A stretch of DNA of 13,770 nt, from contig JABANP010000872.1 of assembly GCA_013115135.1 (NCBI GenBank), positions 1-13,770 of the forward strand, read 5' to 3'. Each line of letters starts with the position of its first letter. Position 1 is the stretch's first letter. Shown in pieces: positions 7,401 to 13,770 of this stretch. The notes beneath the pieces were generated by a model that made no database searches, was not told the DNA's origin, and worked only from the letters and a program-made list of their open reading frames with translations. The position numbers were made by a program, and so were the translations under genes. This stretch comes from Perkinsus olseni. Its lineage: Eukaryota > Perkinsozoa > Perkinsida > Perkinsidae.

Positions 7401-10400
7401 ATTTCTCTCCCTACCGATGTTTGGGAAACACTGGCTCTATCCTTCTTTCCCGAACCACGGGAAGAAGACTCCGGCATCATCAAGGGTCTCACCCGGTCTC
7501 AAACCATCGACGCCTTTCGCGTACAGTTCGCCGGTCGCGAGGACTCTCCCAAGCCTGAAGATGACTCCTTTCACTTCTCCATCGACCCCCCCTCAGAGAC
7601 AGCTCCTCGCGGCAGGTTGCACTGCAAGGTCCCGTGGCGTGATGACTCGAGGCCATCCCCCATCAACAATGGTGCTGCGATCAAGAGGGATTTTACTGTC
7701 ATGGCCAGACTCAACAGCGCCGAGGCTTCAAGCTACCATCAAGTCGTGAACGACCTCTACTCTCTCGGCTTCGTTGTTCCTGCTCGCATCGATGCTAACG
7801 CCAACGCCAACGACAACCCCAACCACCCCTCGACCACAGCCTACGCCCAGCCCACCCTTCCCTCGGTCACGACACTGATACCAGCTTTCCCTGTATTCAA
7901 GGAATGCTCGAAGACGTCGAAGACCAGGTTAGTATTAGACTGCAAATACCACAACGGCTTCCTCAGGGTCGGACGACAAGCGGACGACTCCACCTACCCC
8001 GAGACTTTGTGGGGTAACTTGGCTCTGAGTCGCACCGCCCCCGCCCTAGTGGTCGATGACATCTCCAAAGCCTACCACCAAATCAAGCTAGACGACGCCA
8101 CTGATCGGCGCCACTTTGGAATGGTGGCATGCGGCCGAGTTGGGATGTGGGTCTCTACTTGTTTCGGTGCCACATACTCTCCATCAGCCCTGCTCCAAGC
8201 CAACAGAGCCGTCATCACTCTAAGAGATTTCGAGTCCGGCCACACTTCTCGAGATGATGTCCTCTCTGACCCGGTCTGCCAGAACCTCATTTCCCAGTTC
8301 GAGGAAAATATGAAGTTGTGGTCCATGCCACTCGCCAGCAAGGACTCTCCCATCAAGGCAAAGACGTCAGTCACCACTTGTCATGACCCTCTTCGACGTC
8401 ATACTGCCATCTATGTGGACGACGGTCAGACTCGAGGGAAGACGAAGGAGATCGCCTTGAAGAGGGCCAACGCCTTCACTGGCACTCAATCTGGTCACGG
8501 CTTCCACTCTAACTTACCTAAGCGCAGTACAAGCTGGGGTCCAATCACTGACACCAAGTATCTTGGATATGGCTGGCGCACGGGTGACGACTGTGACGAG
8601 TTCTCTCCCACCTTTAGAGTACCCGAAGCCATGAACCTTGATGACCCCCCCTCGAGCATCACCCGTCGCCAACTCTTCAGCCTGTGCCAAGGACTGTATG
8701 ATCCTCTCGGTTTGGCCTCGGAGCTCTCTCTCTGCTTGAGACTGTTCATGGCCACATACTATGCCGTCGACGACAACAAGAGTGCCGAAAAACCACGAGA
8801 CCCTTGGGACATCAACATCGACCCCGAAGGTGCTGTCAACGTGCTCGGTTCCTGTCGTGCTCTCACCACCGCCAAGCTGGCCCATCCCAGATTCGTCGAC
8901 ATCAGCAGCATACTGGTCTTCACCGACGCCAGCGTCATTGCCGGCCATTCCACTGTTCTCTGCCCCACCACCACCGCCGACGGCAACACTACCTACCGCA
9001 AGCTGGTTGGCAAGGGGCGCCTCTGGTCCACTCGAAGTAGCCAAGCTCGGTGGTCCATCCCCAAAAAGGAGCTCATATCCTTCTTCGATGGCCTCTCCCT
9101 CGTTACAACCCTCGTCACCCTCTACTCGAAGTTCGCTACTGAGACCCCCATAAAGAGTATCTCTCTATATTGTGACTCTGAGGCATTACTCTACCGTCTC
9201 CGTCGAGCGTCGAAAGGTGACTTTGGGAAGACTCTTTCCAACTTAGAGAAGAAGACACTAAAGAAAGGCCTGGCCGATCTTGACTTTATCACGAGCACAC
9301 TGCAACTACCGGTCACCACCTACCACATCGAGGGAGACTCCAATCCTGCCGACGTCGGCTCCAGGCCCAGGATTGACGGCCATCTACCCAGTCTTCTCGA
9401 TGACTCGGTTATCGAGAGTGGTGTCAACACTGCCCATGTCAAGAATCTCTCCTACGTCCACACGCCAAGGGCATCTCCTGGTTCCGACGTCCTCTTCTAC
9501 GATACAGTCTCCGTGGCTCAGCACTTCAGCAACGACCAGTTAGTGCAGTTCCAGCAGAATGACGACCGTACCAAGGCCGTCATCGACACTCTCAAGTCAA
9601 CACCATCGACTGAAGTCGCCCACAACCTAAGGCTGTATCATCTCTGCCCTGATACTGGGCTACTTCTGTACACTGGTGTGAGCGACAGCAATGGCGCTGT
9701 CGCATGCCGACCAGTGCTGCCGCGGGGAGAAGGATGTGATGAGGTGCTGAACCTTCTTCACGACAAGCTCGGCCATGACAACACTCCCAAGTTGAGGTCA
9801 CTCTACAACGAGGCCTTCTACACCCCAAAGTTGCGTGTGGCTCTACTTCGTCTCCTGAAGACTTGTCATGTCTGCCAGTTAGCGAAGAAGCAGTCTGGCT
9901 ACAAGAAGCGAGCTGGCTGCGTGCGCCCAGCTCATCTCTGCTTCGACATCGGTCAAGTTTGGTGCCTCGATCATGCTGGTCCGTACCGCTGCCCAGTCTC
10001 TCATGAGAAGGTATGGGTTCTAACTTGCACCGATCCGGTATCAGGGTTCCTACTCCATGACATCACTACTTCACCTACAGCAGCCTCCATATGTTCATCT
10101 CTCACCAAGTTGTTCTCCATCGTAGGCGATCCCGCCTGCGTCACTGTCGACGCTGGGTCGGCCATGACAAGCCGTGCCGTCGAGGGATACTGCGTGACGA
10201 GATCCATTGCCTTCACAGTATTTCCCCGGCAATCCAAGTTCATCGCCGCCGTCTACGAAAGAGGACATGGGGTTCTACTCAGTCAGCTCCGCCACCGGTT
10301 ACTACAAGAAGAGGATCAGCCCCGCCCCCTGCCTGAGACCATCTCGGAAGCTGTCTATGCCATCAACTGTTCACCCCGCCATGACTTGGGTACGCTGTCA

Positions 10401-10874
10401 GCTTTCCAACTCTTCTACTGTCGTCGACCACGACTACTTGCCCCCGCGGAGGATCTCGAGGATTGGTCTCGAGCAAGGCTTGAGAGCTGGATACCAAGCA
10501 TCATGGAGGGTCAGCCACCTTCCATGCCGGATGAGCTAAAGAGCATCTACGACGACCTACAAGAGCGTCGTACCAAGAGCCTTCTCGACTTCTTCTCGCT
10601 GGTCAAGGAAGCGAAGGACTACTGTTTCCGGTGGATCGACGGCCAGGGAGGCGAACATCGAGCGTTCGGTCAGTACGACTCCGACTTAAAGAAGATGGCC
10701 TTGAGATCGGTGCATGTCGACGGCTCTGTTGAAGTTCTAACCGACTACATCGACCAGAAGTATATATGCGACGTCGACATTCACTACAAGTCCCCCCTCC
10801 GTATCACCCGGTCCATCAAGAATCGCATCATCAAGTACGAAGAAGGTAAGGATTCAAATGATGATGATGACTAA
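4371..10874 (+). CDS. Gag-pol polyprotein, BEL/Pao family
   Basis: A 2167-residue single frame supplying the structural and enzymatic proteins of the retrotransposon. The N terminus has a hydrophobic run (about 10-25) and a possible coiled coil (about 92-118). A Pro-rich 25-residue tandem repeat follows (148-384), then a capsid-like segment (about 460-665). Three CX2CX4HX4C knuckles lie at 746-759, 770-783 and 795-808. The protease motif is LVDSGAAVS, with D858. RT has VVDDISKAYHQI (D1229/D1230) and YVDD at 1348-1351; the Pao-like DPLGL starts at 1444. RNase H catalytic residues are D1519, E1567, D1602 and D1661 (NPADVGSR). Integrase has an HHCC-type zinc site (LLHDKLGH...CHVC) and a DD35E triad D1867, D1927, E1963. 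The C terminus ends in an acidic DSNDDDD. No frameshift or stop separates gag from pol, so processing must rely on the protease. The start at 4371 lies in the LTR; an alternative Met outside it is at 4581. Confidence 0.93.
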   Translation: MIAMKATKLKTFFARLFFFTFLCCAMTKGTADSTGIKSLRRSSRIRSKSTDGLRTSKSKKTTELDNAYLHMASSKIKPPLSKIPSRASSQNVDILDALKALTTEVQSLRAHVDDIQAQQPQAAQQSAANASGSSPTSTVKYNRGEASPVNPAVNDPRGSPSVYPLLTSGGANPVNPAVNDPRGSPSVYPLLTSGGANPVNPAVNDPRGSPSVYPLLTSGGPNPVNPAVNDPRGSLSVHPLPPSGEPYPVNPAVNDPRGLPSVHPLPPSGEAYSVNPAANDPRGLLSVHPLPPSGEAYPVNSAANDPRGPPAIHHFPPSGETYPINAADNNNVRGPPSVYPLSPPGEPCTVNPAVNAPKGSTFVHRSPTSGEFFSVNPAARTTRELSIRLPSPSEVNTGRHGDGELIESPRVHSFRTSGAIQPIPHSPTRSHGNGNTIPINHGNHRHHEQAPNVVSRRPSVQDCITQAQTIGSLLPGKTLWCGSRDSSKRTFAESRQLVTTSMSYKWSPPCTQYFLTRQAYAPFIVQRLDLWEVKQDYGQLEELAQDPHSAYWKEATQRQWSHLSACFDKHNLDSLECRWRELKLAPDIHWDDYITRFEVVASQLAQARGVEALTQAEVRVHLYLSLPKALQSHCVQLGYNVGEKRMNYDGLVATCAGWCELNWQSSPPTSDTAAVNNVSLSTSPSPALSTQQATATSSTTMTEGSQQKSDKKTRPTRPSTPYRQRVRDDAAILNNDYNVKILSSRCQRCLSESHDTIACCEDLTRKDERCYYCGLLHHHSLHCPAGHDNHRGRNCERCGKANHAARACRRFRPCAAPVAAAVSATCSSSSSPATDTPPLSFINLHINHSVNHIPALVDSGAAVSVVSSCAAASLNLTIIKADLRIRLADLSETTVRGVAKAVPISFSNGFHCTEDLYVLDGCAHRLILSVGLLRRLKAIWHLHDNYITFGDNQSGPPIPMMSVPKPFADPSRSPILHGAVAELCNIMAPQTKVGEVTAASINDDDTHPNTISLPTDVWETLALSFFPEPREEDSGIIKGLTRSQTIDAFRVQFAGREDSPKPEDDSFHFSIDPPSETAPRGRLHCKVPWRDDSRPSPINNGAAIKRDFTVMARLNSAEASSYHQVVNDLYSLGFVVPARIDANANANDNPNHPSTTAYAQPTLPSVTTLIPAFPVFKECSKTSKTRLVLDCKYHNGFLRVGRQADDSTYPETLWGNLALSRTAPALVVDDISKAYHQIKLDDATDRRHFGMVACGRVGMWVSTCFGATYSPSALLQANRAVITLRDFESGHTSRDDVLSDPVCQNLISQFEENMKLWSMPLASKDSPIKAKTSVTTCHDPLRRHTAIYVDDGQTRGKTKEIALKRANAFTGTQSGHGFHSNLPKRSTSWGPITDTKYLGYGWRTGDDCDEFSPTFRVPEAMNLDDPPSSITRRQLFSLCQGLYDPLGLASELSLCLRLFMATYYAVDDNKSAEKPRDPWDINIDPEGAVNVLGSCRALTTAKLAHPRFVDISSILVFTDASVIAGHSTVLCPTTTADGNTTYRKLVGKGRLWSTRSSQARWSIPKKELISFFDGLSLVTTLVTLYSKFATETPIKSISLYCDSEALLYRLRRASKGDFGKTLSNLEKKTLKKGLADLDFITSTLQLPVTTYHIEGDSNPADVGSRPRIDGHLPSLLDDSVIESGVNTAHVKNLSYVHTPRASPGSDVLFYDTVSVAQHFSNDQLVQFQQNDDRTKAVIDTLKSTPSTEVAHNLRLYHLCPDTGLLLYTGVSDSNGAVACRPVLPRGEGCDEVLNLLHDKLGHDNTPKLRSLYNEAFYTPKLRVALLRLLKTCHVCQLAKKQSGYKKRAGCVRPAHLCFDIGQVWCLDHAGPYRCPVSHEKVWVLTCTDPVSGFLLHDITTSPTAASICSSLTKLFSIVGDPACVTVDAGSAMTSRAVEGYCVTRSIAFTVFPRQSKFIAAVYERGHGVLLSQLRHRLLQEEDQPRPLPETISEAVYAINCSPRHDLGTLSAFQLFYCRRPRLLAPAEDLEDWSRARLESWIPSIMEGQPPSMPDELKSIYDDLQERRTKSLLDFFSLVKEAKDYCFRWIDGQGGEHRAFGQYDSDLKKMALRSVHVDGSVEVLTDYIDQKYICDVDIHYKSPLRITRSIKNRIIKYEEGKDSNDDDD
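4812..5522 (+). repeat. 75 bp tandem repeat inside gag (about 9.5 units)
   Basis: Units start at 4812, 4887, 4962, 5037, 5112, 5187, 5262, 5337 (78 bp, one codon longer) and 5415, with a partial one to 5522. Each encodes a 25-residue unit of the type PVNPAVNDPRG..SVYPL..SGG. Units 1 and 2 are identical and unit 3 differs by one base. Later units diverge step by step towards the 3' end. The encoded segment is Pro/Asn/Ser-rich and probably disordered. Confidence 0.95.
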
Positions 10875-10946
10875 GATTGCTTGATATGTGATATTTCCAT
10901 ATACTCATTTTGCTAATTAACTTTTTGTATATCTGCTCCCCGGGAG

Positions 10947-11140
10947 TGTGTCATTCACATGACCAAAGCGACAGATATTTGCTGTGAGTGACAATGGCGA
11001 TCGCGCCGACGTATCTTTCACCGAAACTGTAGCCGTTTCGGATACTCATGATCGCCATGAAAGCAACCAAACTAAAGACCTTTTTTGCAAGATTATTCTT
11101 CTTTACCTTCCTTTGTTGCGCTATGACCAAGGGAACGGCA
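10947..11140 (+). repeat. 3' LTR (194 bp)
   Basis: Identical to 4270-4463. It carries a second copy of the gag-pol start codon at 11048, from which a 55-codon frame runs out of the LTR and stops at 11213-11215. I take this as a by-product of the repeat and not a gene. Confidence 0.85.
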
Positions 11141-11142
11141 GA

Positions 11143-11147
11143 AGTGT
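11143..11147. repeat. Candidate target-site duplication, right
   Basis: AGTGT, matching 4266-4270; see the left copy for the boundary ambiguity. Confidence 0.5.
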
Positions 11148-11177
11148 ACGTGCGCACAAACTGCGTCGTGCGCCACA

Positions 11178-11272
11178 TACACATCATACGGAGCCTTGTT
11201 CCTGACATCTCATGACGTTGGGCAGAGTGGACGTCAGGTCGAAGATCCGTACGCTGCTGTGTCGATGTTCCC
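11178..11272. repeat. 95 bp direct repeat, right copy (candidate B1)
   Basis: Identical to 4022-4116. It lies 190 bases beyond the YR stop codon on the 3' side of the recombinase-bearing element, where a Ngaro-like element would have its first B repeat. Confidence 0.75.
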
Positions 11273-11462
11273 CATGTACGTGGAGCGTCGGATCTGAGTG
11301 TCCACTCCGCCCGCGTGCGTCTGCCCCACGAGGAAAGAGACGCGCCTGACTGTGGTCGAACGCAAGTCGTGACGTATTGGATAGCTGTGCGTAGTAGTGT
11401 TGAGTGGCTGCGAAGTCATAATGTTATGGAGAGGACCCGTGATGATGGTTAAGCATGACCGG
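11273..11462. other. 3' untranslated segment of the YR element
   Basis: This stretch lies between the YR recombinase stop and the 95 bp repeat. I see no open frame with a recognisable product and no strong palindrome except CATAATGTTATG near 11416. Confidence 0.4.
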
Positions 11463-12428
11463 TTAGTGATGCTGTAAGATGTAGACTGACTTGGTCTTAG
11501 AGGATGCCCATCCACCTGCCTTGTCGATGTTTTGATCGGAGAAGCCTGCGATAGCCATGTCGGTAATGAAACCACGTCGGAATGCATGGGAAGAGAGGAG
11601 CTGGTACCGTTGTCCAAATCCGGCACGGGTCGCACACAGCCTCAACAAGTTGTTGAAAGTTGATAATGACATAGACCGGATAGGTAGGGTTATGAGCGAT
11701 TTAGTTGCTTCCACGGGGCAGAGAGAGGCGCCAAGAATATGACATGTACAACGGCGACACATGGTCGTCGATTTGGTCGAATTCTTACGTCTGAATAGCC
11801 TCAGAGTGACAGCGTTCTCGTGGATGTGAAGGGAACGATTGGACTCGTTGAGAAGTTCGGATGGTACCCTGCAGCTGAAGCAATAAGCCAGGACGATGAG
11901 AGCTTTGAAGAGATGGAGTTTATGTAACGTAGCTTGTCGAACTAGGCTCTCAAGGAAGTGGAGAGAGATGCCTTCTTTTTCCTTGCGCTGTTGAGAGAGA
12001 GCGTTGGAGCAACCACGAGCAATGGCCTTTGTGAGTGGGTCGTCAAATTGTAACGGGTACTGCAACAACAAATGTGCCTTCCGTAGAGCAGGTAAATACC
12101 GAACGTGGGAGAGTCTGGTCGTAAGGAAGGCCCGAATCCTCTCCGGGGAGGCAGGGATGGCTGGCGTAGAAGGAAATGTGTCCCAGCTCCAAAGAAGATA
12201 AACCTTCAGCGCGCATCTGTATGAGCGCCAAGTAGCAGATTGTAGACTGGCCTCTACTAGTTGTTGTTGTGCTTCTGGAAGGAAGGGTAAGCCGCTAGCT
12301 AGCAGGGAGGCTCGGTAGTCAGGGTGCTGGCGAACGATGCAGATCTTCAGAGACGTTCCTCGTGGGAGAGGGACAGATGGGATCCATTCCTGGAAGAGGG
12401 ATAAAGAATTGACACTATCTGTGTGCAT
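11463..12428 (-). CDS. Tyrosine recombinase of a DIRS/Ngaro-like element
   Basis: This 321-residue protein should insert the circular cDNA of the element by site-specific strand exchange. An N-terminal core-binding segment (about 60-150, with ATWRSYRCALKVYLLW) is followed by the catalytic domain. Visible catalytic residues: R187 (in SCRVPSELL), HAFRR with H281 and R284, W307 in the AGGW position of the second His/Trp, and nucleophile Y316 (KSVYIL). A lysine between, K215 or K219, is the likely fourth residue. A Cys-rich patch, MCRRCTCH...LCP (223-238), resembles the segment common in YR-retrotransposon recombinases. The length is near normal, and only five residues follow Y316. An in-frame stop at 12447-12449 lies inside a double palindrome just upstream. 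The original start may therefore have been further upstream, for example an ATG at 12509-12511 in a frame shifted by the repeat. Confidence 0.88.
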   Translation of the reverse strand: MHTDSVNSLSLFQEWIPSVPLPRGTSLKICIVRQHPDYRASLLASGLPFLPEAQQQLVEASLQSATWRSYRCALKVYLLWSWDTFPSTPAIPASPERIRAFLTTRLSHVRYLPALRKAHLLLQYPLQFDDPLTKAIARGCSNALSQQRKEKEGISLHFLESLVRQATLHKLHLFKALIVLAYCFSCRVPSELLNESNRSLHIHENAVTLRLFRRKNSTKSTTMCRRCTCHILGASLCPVEATKSLITLPIRSMSLSTFNNLLRLCATRAGFGQRYQLLSSHAFRRGFITDMAIAGFSDQNIDKAGGWASSKTKSVYILQHH

Positions 12429-12659
12429 AGCATCTAATAACTTTGATCATCAAAGTTTGATGGTTGGCGAATAATATTAGTGATAACGGTGGTAATGTCG
12501 AGCTGAGTCATTGCCCATGGAAAAAGAATGTAGCCTGCCTAGGGGGTTGAGATGCCTGAACACAACCCGTGGAGAGTTGAGACGAAAGAGGGGGTGTAGC
12601 GTAAGGAGTGAAAAAGGTCCATAAGTGTTCAATGACGCGTTTGTAGTGACGGAGATGCG
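12429..12659. other. Gap between RT-RNase H and YR frames
   Basis: No single frame bridges this stretch. A 73-codon minus frame (12508-12729) overlaps the end of the RT frame but shows no recognisable domain. The double palindrome at 12441-12462 lies at its YR side. The gap may be natural, or may be the remains of a longer YR N terminus broken by that insertion. Confidence 0.4.
12441..12462. repeat. 22 bp double palindrome, arm TTTGAT (perfect)
   Basis: Arms at 12442-12447 and 12456-12461, reverse complement at 12449-12454, centres 12448 and 12455; the outer bases 12441 and 12462 pair. The first palindrome reaches 12440-12456 (8+1+8). It is the only member I found inside the YR element proper, and it contains the stop codon just upstream of the recombinase frame. 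Confidence 0.85.
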
Positions 12660-13770
12660 TTAAGAGGTAGTGGACCACCAAGATGGTAATTTGATGGTCA
12701 CTGGAGAGCCGCAGTTGGTGTAGGGGCATTCACCACGTGATAGCGTATCCGCTGGATTCAAGGCAGAGGGAACATGAGCTACGAAGAAATGATAAATTTG
12801 AAGATCAGCAAGTCTACGCCAAAATTCTCCTGCCATGGTATTCAATCTTTCCGAAGGACTGGAGCCTTTTAGTATGAGATATTGACATGTACTGTTATCC
12901 GTGAAGAGGAGCAAGCACTTGTTAGCGCACCAAAACCGGAGAGACTCGATAGTGGTAGTAGCAGCTAGCATCTCCAGAGTATTGATGGACTCCTGTTGGA
13001 GTTGGAGTTGTAGCTGACCATAAAATAGTGGTAGTTGATGTTGAGCCGGAGAAAATATTCCTATACCATATGAAGTAGATGCATCCGAGTAGCAAATGAA
13101 TGGTTTCTGTGCAAAATGTAGCTGTGTTTCCAGAATAAGGTCTCTGGCGTAATGTTGAGCTTCAAGGAGTTGAAGGAGCATAGATAGAGCCGAACGAACG
13201 GATGCATCCGCAATAGGCTTCCCTAACGACTTCCGAATGAGTACTCTGCATGGTGCACGACCCAGGCGCCCGAAGAGAGCCTCACAACAGAAGGATAACT
13301 TGCCTGCGAGTTTGGAGTCCACGATAGCTGTCTTGGACAACGCCGCGATGATATCGGCTTGTAACCGTGTTTTGCGTTCAGGAGTGAGCGTCACCCTACA
13401 TTGGCCATGGACTAAGCTGACCTGCAGCCCCAGAAGGACGGTTTCCTCGGCTGGAGGAATAGTCTTGGCATGTTTGATCTTAGCGCCCGTGAGACCGTGT
13501 AAAAAGTAGAAGAACTCCATAGCAGAACCGCTGCATTCGGCGAGCTCAACTGGGAAAAAATCATCCATATAAGCAAAACAATTGCACATAGCTAAACAGC
13601 GCATGAGGTGGCAATGTAATTCACTGATCCTCAGAAAATTGCTCACACTGGCGCTGGCTCCGAAAGGGCAGACACGGGGAACGAAAACTTTGGGCGTGTT
13701 ATCATTATCAATGAACATTCCTGCTGCTTTGAATGAATCAAGCCGAGTAATCGGAATTTGTCGATAAGCG
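12660..13770 (-). CDS. Reverse transcriptase-RNase H of a DIRS/Ngaro-like element (5' end outside window)
   Basis: The frame stays open to the window end, so the protein is partial; the first Met inside (13716-13718) is internal. At the edge stands AYRQIPI, the end of RT motif A. PFGASASVSNFLR follows (motif B region), then YMDD at 13560-13571 and a thumb-like TGAKIKHAKT segment with LGLQV. RNase H follows with catalytic Asp of YSDAST (codon 13083-13085), Glu of NTLEML, Asp of FTDNST (12897-12899) and Asp of NPADTLSRG (12747-12749). This RT type and the YMDD plus NPAD-SRG ending are typical of the DIRS order. The role is cDNA synthesis for the element whose recombinase is encoded downstream. 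The frame is intact over all 370 codons present. Confidence 0.9.
   Translation of the reverse strand, partial: AYRQIPITRLDSFKAAGMFIDNDNTPKVFVPRVCPFGASASVSNFLRISELHCHLMRCLAMCNCFAYMDDFFPVELAECSGSAMEFFYFLHGLTGAKIKHAKTIPPAEETVLLGLQVSLVHGQCRVTLTPERKTRLQADIIAALSKTAIVDSKLAGKLSFCCEALFGRLGRAPCRVLIRKSLGKPIADASVRSALSMLLQLLEAQHYARDLILETQLHFAQKPFICYSDASTSYGIGIFSPAQHQLPLFYGQLQLQLQQESINTLEMLAATTTIESLRFWCANKCLLLFTDNSTCQYLILKGSSPSERLNTMAGEFWRRLADLQIYHFFVAHVPSALNPADTLSRGECPYTNCGSPVTIKLPSWWSTTS

Larger units (their letters stand above)
4270..11140 (+). mobile_element. Intact BEL/Pao-type LTR retrotransposon
   Basis: About 6.9 kb bounded by identical direct repeats (matching blocks 4269-4465 and 10946-11142, 197 bases, no difference seen). 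One open gag-pol frame holds capsid-like gag, three zinc knuckles, aspartic protease, RT, RNase H and a DD35E integrase, in that order. Integrase after RNase H fits BEL/Pao or Gypsy. The DPLGL motif after the RT palm and the NPAD-type RNase H end favour Pao. Identical LTRs and an unbroken frame indicate a recent insertion. Oddities: very short LTRs, a start codon inside the LTR, and no clear tRNA primer site or purine tract at the expected places. Confidence 0.9.
11148..13770 (-). mobile_element. DIRS/Ngaro-like tyrosine-recombinase retrotransposon, 3' part
   Basis: Minus-strand order: RT-RNase H (enters from the window edge), a 231-base gap, YR recombinase, 190 bases of 3' sequence, then the 95 bp repeat. 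RT with YMDD followed by RNase H and a tyrosine recombinase, with no integrase, defines DIRS-order elements. I see no methyltransferase domain between RNase H and YR, which fits Ngaro/PAT better than DIRS1. The remaining 3' terminus appears to be 4022-4265, cut off by the BEL/Pao insertion. The 5' end and any gag lie beyond the window. Confidence 0.8.

Noticed and set aside
11048..11215. 55-codon plus frame starting in the 3' LTR
   Set aside because: It repeats the gag-pol start and stops soon after the LTR; a by-product of the terminal repeat.
12508..12729. 73-codon minus frame between RT and YR
   Set aside because: It overlaps the end of the RT-RNase H frame and has no recognisable motif; described as part of the gap instead.
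1..13770. tRNA, rRNA or spliced-leader genes
   Set aside because: I looked for cloverleaf-like blocks, conserved rRNA stretches and a dinoflagellate-type leader and saw none.

Overview
This window is eukaryotic, probably from a protist or an invertebrate. There are no operons or ribosome-binding sites, and it carries two classes of LTR/YR retrotransposon plus one secreted glycine-rich protein gene. I considered a Perkinsus-like alveolate because the coding style and element types would fit, but nothing in the sequence fixes the taxon.

Layout. Bases 1-1302 are non-coding and packed with short inverted repeats, including a degenerate 62-66 bp tandem repeat at 998-1190. Bases 1303-1929 (minus strand) encode a small secreted protein with a Gly-rich repeat domain. 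Bases 1963-4021 hold no gene I can support, but contain many more inverted repeats. Bases 4270-11140 are an intact BEL/Pao-type LTR retrotransposon. It has 194-197 bp identical terminal repeats and one uninterrupted 2167-codon gag-pol frame (gag, three CCHC knuckles, aspartic protease, RT, RNase H, integrase). Bases 11148-13770 (minus strand) are the 3' part of a DIRS/Ngaro-like tyrosine-recombinase retrotransposon: RT-RNase H running off the window edge, then a YR recombinase. A 95 bp sequence occurs once on each side of the BEL/Pao element (4022-4116 and 11178-11272). This suggests the BEL/Pao element jumped into the terminal split repeat of the YR element.

The most unusual signal is not a gene. 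At least nine places, and about six more with one or two mismatches, share one exact geometry with unrelated sequences: a 6-base arm, 1 base, the reverse complement of the arm, 1 base, the arm again. The direct period is always 14. The bases just outside usually complete 7+1+7 palindromes, giving 22 bp units. By hand calculation a perfect 6-1-6-1-6 array should occur about 0.0008 times in a window this size. The 22 bp product is what one would predict if an 8-bp-target-duplication, hairpin-forming (hAT-type) transposon left the site, both flanking hairpins (1-nt tip) were opened into 3' overhangs, and these annealed through the duplicated 8-mer. I therefore read them as a dense field of candidate hAT-like excision footprints. 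The geometry is seen directly; the mechanism is inference.
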